Shown here piece by piece: positions 1 through 7,969 of a DNA stretch of 64,000 nucleotides. The DNA comes from Allobosea sp. BH3 (GTDB lineage: Bacteria; Pseudomonadota; Alphaproteobacteria; Rhizobiales; Beijerinckiaceae): assembly GCF_025499465.1 (NCBI RefSeq), contig NZ_JAIMCA010000005.1:434001-498000 (forward strand), given 5' to 3'. The notes under the pieces were generated by a model. The model saw only the letters and a list, made by a program, of their open reading frames with translations. It made no database searches and was not told where the DNA came from. Position numbers and translations under genes: made by a program. Position 1 is the stretch's first letter, and every line of letters starts with the position of its first letter.

Positions 1-47
1 TTAACGCGACTGGCGGGCGCGCATTGAGGTCCATTTCGAAATTCTCA

Positions 48-162
48 GCCCTCATCCTGAGGAGCCGCGGCAGCGGCGTCTCGAAGGATGCTCGAGGAGG
101 CTCCTGAACCATCTGGAAAATCCTTCGAGACGCAGCCTCCGGCTGCTCCTCAGGATGAGGGC
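48..162. repeat. Intergenic palindromic repeat, family A, copy 1
   Basis: Imperfect inverted repeat whose outer arms read gccctcatcctgaggag and the complement ctcctcaggatgagggc, with inner arms around cgtctcgaaggatg and atccttcgagacg. The same element recurs at about 17875, 21949 and 55068, with divergent sequence between the arms. It lies just past the stop of the metallopeptidase gene. It is non-coding here and could fold into a long hairpin in either transcript. Confidence 0.9.
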
Positions 163-184
163 TGAAGGGGCCCCGCGGTGCGAC

Positions 185-925
185 TCAGCCGAAGCCGTGC
201 AGACTCGCGCCATGGCGCTTGAGCCAGGCTTCGGCCTCTTCGGTCTGCGGGTAGAGCTTGTGGGTCAGTGCCCAGAAGCGATGCGAATGGTTCATCTCCT
301 TGAGATGCGCCACCTCATGCGCTGCGAGATAGTCGAGCACGCCGGGTGGGGCCAGGATGAGCCGCCAGGAGAAACTGAGATGCCCCTGCGAGGAGCAGGA
401 GCCCCAGCGGCTCGTCGTGTCGCGGATGGTGATCTTGCGCGCCGGGATGCCGAGCGTGGCGGTGTGGCGGCGCACCGCCTTCTCAAGGTCCTGCAACGCG
501 AGGCGGCGCAGGAAATCCTTCACCCGGCGCGGCACATGGGCGGCCTCGCCCGCCACCGCGATGATCGGCTGGCCGTCCTGGTCGCGCGTCGCCTGCGTCA
601 CGCCGCGCGCCTTCGACCAGTGCACGATGCGGTGCGGCACGCCGCGCAACGGCACGGACCGGCCGGTCTCGAAGGGGACGATCTGCGGCCGCTTGGCGAT
701 GCGTGCCGCGATCCAGCCGCCATGGTTCTCCGCGAAGACCCGCCCGGCCGCGAAATCGGCGCGCTCGGGCAGGGTCAGCGTGATCTCGCCGGTGGCCTGC
801 GAGACGCGCAACGTCATCCGCCGCGCATTCGCACGCCGCTTCACCAGGACGGGAAAGCGCGTGCCGGCATGGACGACCTCGATCCGGTCGGGGTCCGGCT
901 GGCGCCTGAACAGGGAGATGCGCAT
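185..925 (-). CDS. YgjP-like (SprT/M48-type) zinc metallopeptidase
   Basis: Predicted 246-residue soluble metallopeptidase of the YgjP/DUF45 family. The C-terminal third holds the zinc-binding signature HEVAHLKEMNHSHRFW (HExxH, with a further histidine downstream as third ligand candidate). It is preceded by the family block TSRWGSCSS, which is typical of this group. The length fits the family (about 230-250 residues). No signal peptide or membrane segment is visible, so a cytoplasmic location is likely. It is transcribed away from phaZ's 3' end with a 44-bp gap, and a palindromic repeat follows its stop. The physiological substrate is not established for this family. The family call is secure; the exact function is open. 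Confidence 0.85.
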   Translation of the reverse strand: MRISLFRRQPDPDRIEVVHAGTRFPVLVKRRANARRMTLRVSQATGEITLTLPERADFAAGRVFAENHGGWIAARIAKRPQIVPFETGRSVPLRGVPHRIVHWSKARGVTQATRDQDGQPIIAVAGEAAHVPRRVKDFLRRLALQDLEKAVRRHTATLGIPARKITIRDTTSRWGSCSSQGHLSFSWRLILAPPGVLDYLAAHEVAHLKEMNHSHRFWALTHKLYPQTEEAEAWLKRHGASLHGFG

Positions 926-969
926 CGCCTGCGATTGTGCGGGATTCGCGGGCGATGGGGAAGAGCTCG

Positions 970-2271
970 TCAGCCCGCGACCTTCAGCGCCTTGCGCTGT
1001 TCGCCGGCGCTGCTGTTGCGACGCTCCTTGGCGGCTTCCATGTCGAGGCTGACCATGAAGTCCGAGATGCGCGGCGCAATCTCGGAGCGGAAGCGCGAGC
1101 CGTTGAAGACGCCGTAATGACCGACCTTGGGCTGGAGGTAATGCACGCGCTTGGAGTCTGGGATGTTGACGCAGAGGTCGTGCGCGGCCTGCGTCTGGCC
1201 GACACCGGAGATGTCGTCGTTCTCGCCCTCGACCGTCATCAGGGCGACACGGCGGACGGCCGTCAGGTCGACGGGCTTGCCGCGGTGCTTCATCGTGCCC
1301 TTGGGCAGCGCATGCTGGACGAAGACTGTATCGACCGTCTGGAGGTAGAACTCCGCGGTCAGGTCCATGACGGCGAGATACTCGTCATAGAAGTCGCGGT
1401 GCTTCTCGGCGGAATCGCCGTCGCCGGTGACGAGGTGCTTGAACATCTCGTAATGGGCGGTGACGTGGCGGTCCATATTCATCGCCATGAAGCCCGAAAG
1501 CTGCATGAAGCCGGGATAGACCTGCCGGAACGCGCCCATATGCGGCATCGGCACGACCGTGATGCAGTTGCGGCGGAACCAGTCGATGCCGCGCTCCTGC
1601 GCGAGCAGATTCACGGCGGTGGGCGAGCGGCGGGTGTCGATCGGGCCGCCCATCAGCGTCATCGAGCGCGGCGCGCAATTGTCGCCTTCCGCCTCCATCC
1701 GCGCGATGGCGGCGATGACCGGCACCGCCGGCTGGCAGACGGCCATGACATGCGTGTCCGGCCCCAGCGTCTGCAGCATCGAGATGACGTAGTCGATATA
1801 GTCGTCGAGATCGAACCCGCCGGCCGAGAGCGGTACGAGCCGGGCATCGATCCAATCGGTGATATAGACCTCGTGGCCGGGCAGGAAAGCCTCGACCGTG
1901 CCGCGCAGCAGCGTGGCGTAGTGGCCGGACATCGGCGCCACCAGCAGAACCTTGGGCTGCGGCTTGCGCCGGCCCTCGATCTGGCGGTCGAAATAGACGA
2001 GCCTGCCAAACGGGCGCTCCCAGACGACGCGCTCCACGACCGGCACCTTGACGCCGTTGATCGTGGTCTCGTCGAGGCCGAAGGCCGGCTTGCCGTAGCG
2101 GCGCGTGACGCGCTCGAACAGCTCGCAGGAGGCCGCCATCGTGCGCCCGAGCGGCGTATAGGTCAGCGGGTTTGCCGGATTCTTGAACGCGAGATGCATG
2201 GCGTCCGAGAGGCCGCGCATGGGGCTCACCATCATGTGAACCGCTTCATAAGCGTGGTAGGCGAAGGACAT
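970..2271 (-). CDS. phaZ: Intracellular polyhydroxyalkanoate depolymerase
   Basis: 433-residue alpha/beta-hydrolase that mobilises stored polyhydroxyalkanoate granules. The N-terminus (MSFAYHAYEAVHMMVSPMRG) is characteristic of the intracellular PhaZ family. The nucleophile is a cysteine in a lipase-box-like AVCQP segment near residue 197, as in the cysteine-type PhaZ1 group. A C-terminal KVGHYGVFNG carries the likely catalytic histidine. The start was chosen at the ATG preceded by AAGGGG seven bases upstream; a reading 15 codons longer has no ribosome site and no family similarity. There is no signal peptide, consistent with cytosolic granules. It is divergent from regB; a PhaR-type operator lies about 50 bp upstream of the start. 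Confidence 0.93.
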   Translation of the reverse strand: MSFAYHAYEAVHMMVSPMRGLSDAMHLAFKNPANPLTYTPLGRTMAASCELFERVTRRYGKPAFGLDETTINGVKVPVVERVVWERPFGRLVYFDRQIEGRRKPQPKVLLVAPMSGHYATLLRGTVEAFLPGHEVYITDWIDARLVPLSAGGFDLDDYIDYVISMLQTLGPDTHVMAVCQPAVPVIAAIARMEAEGDNCAPRSMTLMGGPIDTRRSPTAVNLLAQERGIDWFRRNCITVVPMPHMGAFRQVYPGFMQLSGFMAMNMDRHVTAHYEMFKHLVTGDGDSAEKHRDFYDEYLAVMDLTAEFYLQTVDTVFVQHALPKGTMKHRGKPVDLTAVRRVALMTVEGENDDISGVGQTQAAHDLCVNIPDSKRVHYLQPKVGHYGVFNGSRFRSEIAPRISDFMVSLDMEAAKERRNSSAGEQRKALKVAG

Positions 2272-2299
2272 CGGGGCCCCTTGCATTCTGTTGTTCCTT

Positions 2300-2335
2300 G
2301 CTATGCAACATAGCATGCTGCATCGCAGCGATGCA
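2300..2335. promoter_or_regulatory. Probable PhaR operator upstream of phaZ
   Basis: Two adjacent perfect inverted repeats lie 29-64 bp upstream of the phaZ ATG: GCTATG-CAA-CATAGC at 2300-2314 and TGCATCG-CAG-CGATGCA at 2319-2335. The second overlaps CTGC-ATC-GCAG at 2318-2328. That matches exactly the CTGC-N3-GCAG motif described for the PHA repressor PhaR of Paracoccus and Rhodobacter. Control of phaZ (and perhaps the divergent regB promoter) by PhaR is inferred. Confidence 0.65.
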
Positions 2336-2444
2336 CCTTAAGTCTATTTTATTCTCATTCAACCCGGCTAAAGGCTAAGAATCTCCTATTCAGGGGATAA
2401 GCCTCGGCGTTTATGCGCCGCGGCCAGATGGAGGCTAAGCCGAC

Positions 2445-3779
2445 GTGAACGCCCCGGACCTCTCGGAACCGGCCCTGGCCCGCGCCAGCCGCGATCTCAG
2501 GCTCGATACGCTGGTCAGGCTGCGCTGGCTCGCCATTGTCGGGCAGAGCGTCGCCGTCGCCGGCGTCCATTTCGGCCTCGGCTTCACGCTTCCCTTCGGC
2601 TGGTGCTTCATCGTCATCGCCGTCTCCGCTTCGCTCAACATCGCGCTGCGCATCCGGTTCCCGCTCAGCCACCGTCTGACCGACGGGCCGGCGACGGCGC
2701 TGCTCGCCTTCGACATCGTCCAGCTCGCCGCGCTGCTCTTCATGACGGGGGGCTTGCAGAACCCTTTCGCGATCCTTTTCCTCGCGCCGGTCATGATCTC
2801 GGCGACCGCGCTGCCGCCGCAGCGCACGCTGCTGCTGGGCCTGCTGGCGATCGTTCTGGCGACGGCCATCAGCCGCTACCACATGCCCTTGCCCTGGGCC
2901 GGGGATGAGCGGCCGGTGCTGCCGCCCTTCTACCAGCTCGGTAACTGGGTCGCGCTGGTGCTGGGGCTCTCCTTCACCGGCATCTATGCCTGGCGCGTCG
3001 CCAAGGAGGCGCGGGACCTCTCCGACGCTCTCGCCGCGACCGAGCTGGTGCTCGCCCGCGAACAGCATCTGTCTCAGCTCGACGGGCTCGCCGCCGCCGC
3101 CGCCCATGAGCTCGGCACGCCGCTGGGCACCATCGCGCTCGTCGCCCGCGAGCTCACCCGGCTCGCCCCGCCCGAGGGCGAGATGGCGGAGGACATCGCC
3201 CTGCTGCGCGAGCAGGTCGAGCGCTGCCGCGGCATCCTCGGCAAGCTCTCGAGCCTGCAGGACGCCGATGGCGGCCCGCTCGACCAGCTCACCTTGCGTC
3301 TCCTGATCGAGGAGGCGGCCGGGCCGCAGCGGCCCTTTGGCGTGCCCTTCGAGATCACCATGACGGGCGAAAAGCCGGAGCCGATCTGCCGGCGCAATCC
3401 GGGCATGATCTACGGCCTCGGCAACATCGTCGACAATGCGGTCGACTTCGCCAGCGCGACGGTCAGCATCGCCGCCGATTGGACGCAAGGTGGCCAGGTC
3501 GTGCTGACCATCGCCGATGATGGGCCGGGCTTCCCGCCCGACGTGCTGATGCGCGCTGGCGAGCCTTATCTCTCGCGCGGGGCGGGCGAGAACCGTGCCG
3601 GCGGCGGGCTGGGGCTCGGCCTCTTCATCGCCAAGACGCTGCTTGAGCGCGGCGGCGCGACGCTGGAATTCTCCAACCGGCCCGCGCCGGCGAGCGGCGC
3701 GTCGATCCGCATCGCCTGGCCTCGCGACGTGTTCGAGGCCGGTCGATCGGGCGATGGGGCTACCCAGCCGTGGGCATAG
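2445..3779 (+). CDS. regB: Redox sensor histidine kinase RegB/ActS/PrrB
   Basis: 444-residue membrane sensor kinase of the global redox two-component system of alphaproteobacteria. Roughly the first 180 residues hold about six membrane segments, including the quinone-site-like GGLQNPFAI loop. The H-box AAAAHELGTPLGTI (phosphoacceptor His near residue 224) follows. The dimerisation helix contains the redox-sensitive cysteine context VERCRGIL. N, G1 (DDGPGFP) and G2 (GGGLGLGLFIAKTLLERG) boxes complete the ATPase domain. The start is a GTG with GGAGG ten bases upstream. It is followed by regA on the same strand after 96 bp; no senC/prrC gene sits between them. Kinase activity is expected to rise under reducing or low-oxygen conditions. 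Confidence 0.93.
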   Translation: MNAPDLSEPALARASRDLRLDTLVRLRWLAIVGQSVAVAGVHFGLGFTLPFGWCFIVIAVSASLNIALRIRFPLSHRLTDGPATALLAFDIVQLAALLFMTGGLQNPFAILFLAPVMISATALPPQRTLLLGLLAIVLATAISRYHMPLPWAGDERPVLPPFYQLGNWVALVLGLSFTGIYAWRVAKEARDLSDALAATELVLAREQHLSQLDGLAAAAAHELGTPLGTIALVARELTRLAPPEGEMAEDIALLREQVERCRGILGKLSSLQDADGGPLDQLTLRLLIEEAAGPQRPFGVPFEITMTGEKPEPICRRNPGMIYGLGNIVDNAVDFASATVSIAADWTQGGQVVLTIADDGPGFPPDVLMRAGEPYLSRGAGENRAGGGLGLGLFIAKTLLERGGATLEFSNRPAPASGASIRIAWPRDVFEAGRSGDGATQPWA

Positions 3780-3875
3780 ACACTAAATGAAGCCGGCTGA
3801 GCCGAAATTCGGCCGGCGCAACGACACGACACTTCGCGCAGCCGCAGCGCGCCTGGAGCAAGCGGCAAGGAGACG

Positions 3876-4445
3876 ATGATGCAGGATACGCCGAGCGAGA
3901 GCGGCAGGCCCGAAGCGGGCGCCGACATGACCCTTCTGCTGGTCGACGACGACAAGCCGTTCCTGACCCGTCTCGCCCGCGCCATGGAAGGCCGCGGCTA
4001 TGCCGTCCGCACCGCCGACAGCGTCGCCGCTGGCCTCGCCGCGGTGGAAGAGGCTGCCCCCGCCTTCGCGGTGATCGATCTCAGACTCGGTGACGGCAAC
4101 GGCCTTGACGTCATTGCCCGCCTCAAGGAGCGCCGCCCCGACGCGCGCGGCGTCGTGCTGACCGGCTACGGCAATATCGCGACCGCCGTCAGCGCCGTGA
4201 AGCTCGGCGCCTTCGACTTCCTCGCCAAGCCGGCCGATGCCGACGAGATCCATGCCGCGCTGGCCGCACAGCGCGATGCCCGCCCGCAGCCGCCGGAAAA
4301 CCCGATGTCGGCCGACCGGGTGCGCTGGGAGCACATCCAGCGGGTCTACGAGCTCTGCAGCCGCAACGTCTCCGAGACGGCCCGCCGGCTCGGCATGCAC
4401 CGGCGCACGCTGCAACGCATCCTCGCCAAGCGTGCACCACGCTGA
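3876..4445 (+). CDS. regA: Response regulator RegA/ActR/PrrA
   Basis: 189-residue response regulator partner of the upstream RegB. The receiver domain (about residues 15-130) has the acidic pocket VDDD, phosphoacceptor Asp in VIDLRLGDGNG, and conserved Thr (LTGYG) and Lys (AKPAD). A short linker leads to a Fis-like helix-turn-helix at the C-terminus (NVSETARRLGMHRRTLQRIL), the near-invariant DNA-binding element of the RegA family. AAGGAGA immediately precedes two adjacent ATGs; the second (3879) has the better spacing. A strong intrinsic terminator follows the stop, so regB-regA is a closed unit. Confidence 0.95.
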   Translation: MMQDTPSESGRPEAGADMTLLLVDDDKPFLTRLARAMEGRGYAVRTADSVAAGLAAVEEAAPAFAVIDLRLGDGNGLDVIARLKERRPDARGVVLTGYGNIATAVSAVKLGAFDFLAKPADADEIHAALAAQRDARPQPPENPMSADRVRWEHIQRVYELCSRNVSETARRLGMHRRTLQRILAKRAPR

Positions 4446-4460
4446 GATGCCGATATGGCA

Positions 4461-4496
4461 AAGCCGCCGGACCTGAGTCCGGCGGCTTTTTCTTTT
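4461..4496 (+). terminator. Rho-independent terminator after regA
   Basis: A 12-bp perfect stem (AAGCCGCCGGAC / GTCCGGCGGCTT) with a 4-nt loop, followed by a T-rich tract on the plus strand. It lies 15 bp past the regA stop and between convergent genes. Confidence 0.92.
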
Positions 4497-4513
4497 GTCC
4501 TGGCGGCCTGTGA

Positions 4514-5692
4514 TCAGGCCGTGCCGGCGCAGGCGACACGCGCCGAGCGTCGCTCCAGCGAGACGGCGAAGGCGGCAAGGCCCAGCGCCACCAGCGGCAC
4601 CAGCGCGGAGACCGGCGCGATGGCGCCATAGCCCAGCCCCTGCGTGATGACCGCGCCGCCGAGCCAGGCGCCGAAGGCGTTGCCGAGGTTGAAGGCGGCG
4701 ATGTTGAGGCTCGACGCCAGCCCCTGACCGGCGCCGCCGGCCTGCTGCAGCACCCACATCTGGAGCGGTGCGACGGTGGCGAAGGCGGCAGCCCCCAGCA
4801 CGAAGGCGGCGGCGACCGCGCCGATCTGGCTGTGGAAGGCGAAGGTTGCGGCGAGCATCACCACGGTCATCAGCGCGAGCGAGCCGATCAGCGAGGGCGC
4901 GAGGCTGCGATCGGCCCAGCGCCCGCCGAGCAGGTTGCCGACGACGAGCCCGGCACCGAAGACGAGCAGGACCGGCGAGACGGCCGCTTCGCTGAAGCCG
5001 GCGAGCTCGATCAGGATCGGCTGGATGAAGGTGAAGATCGCGAAGATGCCGCCGAAGCCGAGCACGGTCATGACGAGGCCGAGCTGGACCTGCGGCCGGG
5101 CCAGGACCTTGAACTCTTCCGACAGCGGGCCGGGCGCGGGGCGCTCCCGGTCGGCCGGGACAAGCGCGGCCAGCACGAGGAAGGCCACCACGCCGATGCC
5201 GGTCACGGCCCAGAAGGTCGAGCGCCAGCCATAGGCGAGGCCGAGCCAGGAGCCGAAGGGTACGCCGAGCAGGGTCGCGAGCGTCAGCCCCGTGAACATC
5301 AGCGCGATGGCCGAGGCCTTGCGCTCCGGCGCGACGAGGCTGGTCGCGACGACGGAGCCGACGCCGAAGAAGGTGCCGTGGGCCAGCGCCGTCACGATGC
5401 GCGCGCCCATCAGCCAGCCGAAGCTGGGGCTCAGCGCCGCGGCGAGATTGCCCAGCGTGAAGATCGCCATCAGCACGAGCAGCGTCGTCTTGCGCGGCAG
5501 GCCGCGGGTCAGGATGGTCAGGATAGGCGCGCCGACGAAGACGCCGAGCGCATAGCCGGTCATCAGCAGGCCGGCGAGCGGGATGCTGATGCCGAGGTCG
5601 GAGGAGACCTGCAGCAGCAGGCCCATGATGACGAATTCGGTGACGCCGATGCCGAAGGCACCGACGGTCAGGGCATAAAGGGCAACGGGCAT
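4514..5692 (-). CDS. MFS transporter, drug/sugar-efflux (AraJ-like DHA1) type
   Basis: 392-residue, 12-TM major facilitator. The N-terminus (ALYALTVGAFGIGVTEFVIMGLL) and the motif-A-like loop after TM2 (GAPILTILTRGLPRKTTLL) are typical of the AraJ/Bcr/PbuE group of proton-driven exporters. The ATG has GGAGG seven bases upstream. It is divergent from a LysR regulator 98 bp away, so that regulator probably controls it. Substrate cannot be told from sequence. Confidence 0.85.
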   Translation of the reverse strand: MPVALYALTVGAFGIGVTEFVIMGLLLQVSSDLGISIPLAGLLMTGYALGVFVGAPILTILTRGLPRKTTLLVLMAIFTLGNLAAALSPSFGWLMGARIVTALAHGTFFGVGSVVATSLVAPERKASAIALMFTGLTLATLLGVPFGSWLGLAYGWRSTFWAVTGIGVVAFLVLAALVPADRERPAPGPLSEEFKVLARPQVQLGLVMTVLGFGGIFAIFTFIQPILIELAGFSEAAVSPVLLVFGAGLVVGNLLGGRWADRSLAPSLIGSLALMTVVMLAATFAFHSQIGAVAAAFVLGAAAFATVAPLQMWVLQQAGGAGQGLASSLNIAAFNLGNAFGAWLGGAVITQGLGYGAIAPVSALVPLVALGLAAFAVSLERRSARVACAGTA

Positions 5693-5743
5693 GGAATGCC
5701 TCCGGGAACGGGTTCGGCCCCGCAGATAGCGCCGTGCGTGCTT

Positions 5744-5789
5744 GTGAATTAGACTGCGGCAAAGATCAGCAATTGTGAGGTGAATTCAC
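5744..5789. promoter_or_regulatory. Candidate LysR operator in the MFS/LysR divergent region
   Basis: The heptamer gtgaatt occurs twice in direct orientation 36 bp apart (5744-5750 and 5780-5786). The second is part of a perfect 10-bp palindrome gtgaattcac ending just before the LysR GTG start. Position and symmetry fit autoregulation plus control of the divergent exporter; this is inference. Confidence 0.4.
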
Positions 5790-5790
5790 A

Positions 5791-6750
5791 GTGCCGCGGC
5801 CCGAGGTCAATCGCTCTGGCGAGATGGAGGTCTTCGCCCGCGTCGTCGAGCTCGGCGGCTTCTCGCCGGCGGCGCGCGCGCTCAGGATGACGCCTTCGGC
5901 CGTCAGCAAGCTCGTCGCCCGGCTGGAGGCGCGGCTCGGCGTCAGGCTCATCGTCCGCTCCACCCGCAAGTTCATGCTGACCGAGGAGGGGACCACCTTC
6001 CATGAGCGGACGCTGCGCGTGCTCGCCGATCTCGACGAGGCCGAGCGGGCGGTCGCGGCGTTCCAGATCCCGCGCGGACGACTGCGCGTGAACGCCAATG
6101 TCGCTTTCGGCTGGCATTACCTGCTGCCGGTGGCGCCGCGCTTCATGGCGGCGCATCCCGGCATTCAGCTGGACATCTCGATCACCGACGCGGTGATCGA
6201 CCTGGTCGATGAGCGTGCCGATGTCGCGATCCGCGTCGGCCCGCTCAAATCGTCCCAGCTCGTCGCGCGCAAGCTGGGCGAAAGCGTCTCGGCGATCGTC
6301 GCCTCGCCGGATTATCTGGCGGCCCGGGGAGCGCCGGATCATCCCGATAAGCTCGCCGGCTACGATCTCATCACCTTCAACTTCGCGCGGCACCGCGACA
6401 CCTGGCCCTTCGTCATCGACGGTGAGCGCGTCTTCCTGCCGGCTCATGGCCGCGTCACGGTCGGCGATGGCGAAAGCGCGCGGCGTCTCGCGCTGGCCGG
6501 TCAGGGCCTGACGCGGCTCTCGCTCTTCCATATCGCCGACGACATCGCCGCCGGCCGGCTCGTGCCGGTGCTGGAGGCCTTCAACCCCGGCGATGTCGAG
6601 GAGATTCACGCCGTCTATGTCGGCCATGGCGGGCGCCTGCCGGCCCGCGTGCGCGCCTTCATCGACTTCCTCGTCGCAGAGATCGACCTGCGCCCCTTTG
6701 CAAGGCCGCTAGCACCGACGCGGAAAGCGCAAGCTGCCGCCTCAGTCTGA
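5791..6750 (+). CDS. LysR-family transcriptional regulator
   Basis: 319 residues. The winged-HTH spans about residues 8-65 (MEVFARVVELGGFSPAARALRMTP, then SAVSKLVARLEARLG). A LysR substrate-binding domain follows (GRLRVNANVAFG start, ITDAVIDLVDERADVAIRVG). It belongs to the CrgA/DsdC-like subgroup common beside exporters and oxidoreductases. GTG start with GTGAGG ten bases upstream. Its 3' end overlaps the convergent mmcB gene by 9 bp. Effector unknown; the divergent MFS exporter is the likely target. Confidence 0.9.
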   Translation: MPRPEVNRSGEMEVFARVVELGGFSPAARALRMTPSAVSKLVARLEARLGVRLIVRSTRKFMLTEEGTTFHERTLRVLADLDEAERAVAAFQIPRGRLRVNANVAFGWHYLLPVAPRFMAAHPGIQLDISITDAVIDLVDERADVAIRVGPLKSSQLVARKLGESVSAIVASPDYLAARGAPDHPDKLAGYDLITFNFARHRDTWPFVIDGERVFLPAHGRVTVGDGESARRLALAGQGLTRLSLFHIADDIAAGRLVPVLEAFNPGDVEEIHAVYVGHGGRLPARVRAFIDFLVAEIDLRPFARPLAPTRKAQAAASV

Positions 6751-7209
6751 GGGGGAAGGGTCCTCGATCAGGGCGAGCCGGTCCGAGGCCAGCCGCGCCA
6801 GTGCTATCGTCAGCATCTTGCGGCGCGCGGCGTTGAGCGGATGGCGCGGCGGCTCGCGCAGCAGGGCGCCGCCATAAGCGTCCGCGACGATCAGTCCGAC
6901 ATCCTCGGGCAGGATCTCCTGCGGGAAATCGGGCGCCACGGCGAAGAGGAAGCCGTCGCAATAATCGCGGTAATCCGGCCATTTGCCGTCGACGCGATAG
7001 TCGGCGATGCCGGACTTGACCTCGACGACCCAAAGCTCGCCGGAGGGCGAGAGCGCGACGATGTCGCCGCGCCGTCCATTGGCGAAGGTCATTTCCTTGA
7101 CGATGGCATAGCCGCGCTCGCGCAGATGGCGCGCCGCGCCCCGGCACACCATGCGTGTGATGTCGGGCCGCGCCGGTGGCGGGTTCAGGAGGGATTCCGT
7201 GAGGGACAT
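6742..7209 (-). CDS. mmcB: MmcB family DNA repair protein
   Basis: 155-residue protein of the MmcB/DUF2081 family, a PD-(D/E)xK-like nuclease fold found in alphaproteobacteria and linked in Caulobacter to SOS mutagenesis and mitomycin C resistance. Visible nuclease-like features are GRRGDIVALSPSGELWVVEVKSG (D...ExK pattern near residues 50-70) and KWPDYRDYCDGFLFAV. The length matches the family. It converges with the LysR gene and no obvious operon partner is present. No LexA-type direct repeat (GTTC-N7-GTTC) was recognised just upstream. Confidence 0.88.
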   Translation of the reverse strand: MSLTESLLNPPPARPDITRMVCRGAARHLRERGYAIVKEMTFANGRRGDIVALSPSGELWVVEVKSGIADYRVDGKWPDYRDYCDGFLFAVAPDFPQEILPEDVGLIVADAYGGALLREPPRHPLNAARRKMLTIALARLASDRLALIEDPSPSD

Positions 7210-7259
7210 GCCTTTATGTTCCCTCTTTGTTTCATGAAATGCAAGGCTTCAGCGCGATG

Positions 7260-7306
7260 GCATCGGACCGGAAAGTGTAATCCGCTTTTCGGAATAATCC
7301 GATGCG
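7260..7306. repeat. Short palindromic repeat, family D, copy 1
   Basis: Inverted repeat of about 47 bp bounded by gcatcgg and ccgatgc, with inner arms around ccggaaagtg and cttttcgg. A second copy lies at 63059-63105. This kind of element is widespread between genes of Hyphomicrobiales. A separate 10-bp perfect inverted repeat (tagatcatcg / cgatgatcta, 7319-7360) follows and overlaps the bluB stop codon; it may belong to the element or act as a weak hairpin at the end of the cob transcript. Confidence 0.8.
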
Positions 7307-7357
7307 ATAACAATGCGATAGATCATCGTGGCCGCGTCCGATGGAACGCGCGATGAT

Positions 7358-7969
7358 CTAAGCCGTGTCCCAGCCTTCCCGGATCAGCTCGGGCGTGTCG
7401 CATTCGTCTTCAGCCCAGCCGATGCAGAGATAGGCGATCAACTTCCACGCTGGCGGTGCCTCCAGCGCGGCACAGATTTCCGCCGGCTCCAGGATCGAGA
7501 CCCAGCCCACGCCGAGCCCCGCGACCCGCGCCGCGAGCCAGAACTGCGTGATCGCCGCGACGACCGAATAGTCGAGCATCTCCGGCATGGTCTGCCGGCC
7601 CAGCCCATGGCCGCGATCCGTGCCGTGGTCGCAGAACACGGCGAACTGCACCGGCGCCTCGCGCAGGCCCTCCAGCTTGAGCCTTGCATAGAGCGCGGCG
7701 CGCTCGCCTTCATAGGCGCTCAGCGCTTCTGCGTTGCAGCGGCTGAAGCTCGCCTGCACCGCCTCGCGCTGTCGCGGATCGTCCACGGCCATCCAGCGCC
7801 AGGGCTGCGAATGGCCGACGGAGGGCGAAAGCTGCGTTTGCGCGATCAGCCCCTCGATCAGCTCGTCCGGCACGGGATCGCGCCGGAAGCGCCGGACATC
7901 GCGCCGCCAGCGCAGCAGCTCCGTGAATTGCGCTGCGAACGCCGCGTCGAAGACGGGCGGCGTGCTCAC
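7358..7969 (-). CDS. bluB: 5,6-dimethylbenzimidazole synthase BluB
   Basis: 203-residue flavin-destructase that turns reduced FMN and oxygen into 5,6-dimethylbenzimidazole, the lower ligand of B12. It has a nitroreductase-type fold with family motifs RRDVRRFRRDPVP near the N-terminus, LSPSVGHSQPWRW, and AARVAGLGVGWVSIL near the C-terminus. GTG start overlaps the cobB stop (GTGA), so it is translationally coupled and last in the cobL-E-M-B-bluB unit. Its presence implies an oxygen-requiring lower-ligand route, matching CobG further upstream. Confidence 0.95.
   Translation of the reverse strand: MSTPPVFDAAFAAQFTELLRWRRDVRRFRRDPVPDELIEGLIAQTQLSPSVGHSQPWRWMAVDDPRQREAVQASFSRCNAEALSAYEGERAALYARLKLEGLREAPVQFAVFCDHGTDRGHGLGRQTMPEMLDYSVVAAITQFWLAARVAGLGVGWVSILEPAEICAALEAPPAWKLIAYLCIGWAEDECDTPELIREGWDTA

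Noticed and set aside
937..2313. 458-codon plus-strand open frame opposite phaZ
   Set aside because: The minus-strand reading has full PhaZ motifs; the plus reading has none.
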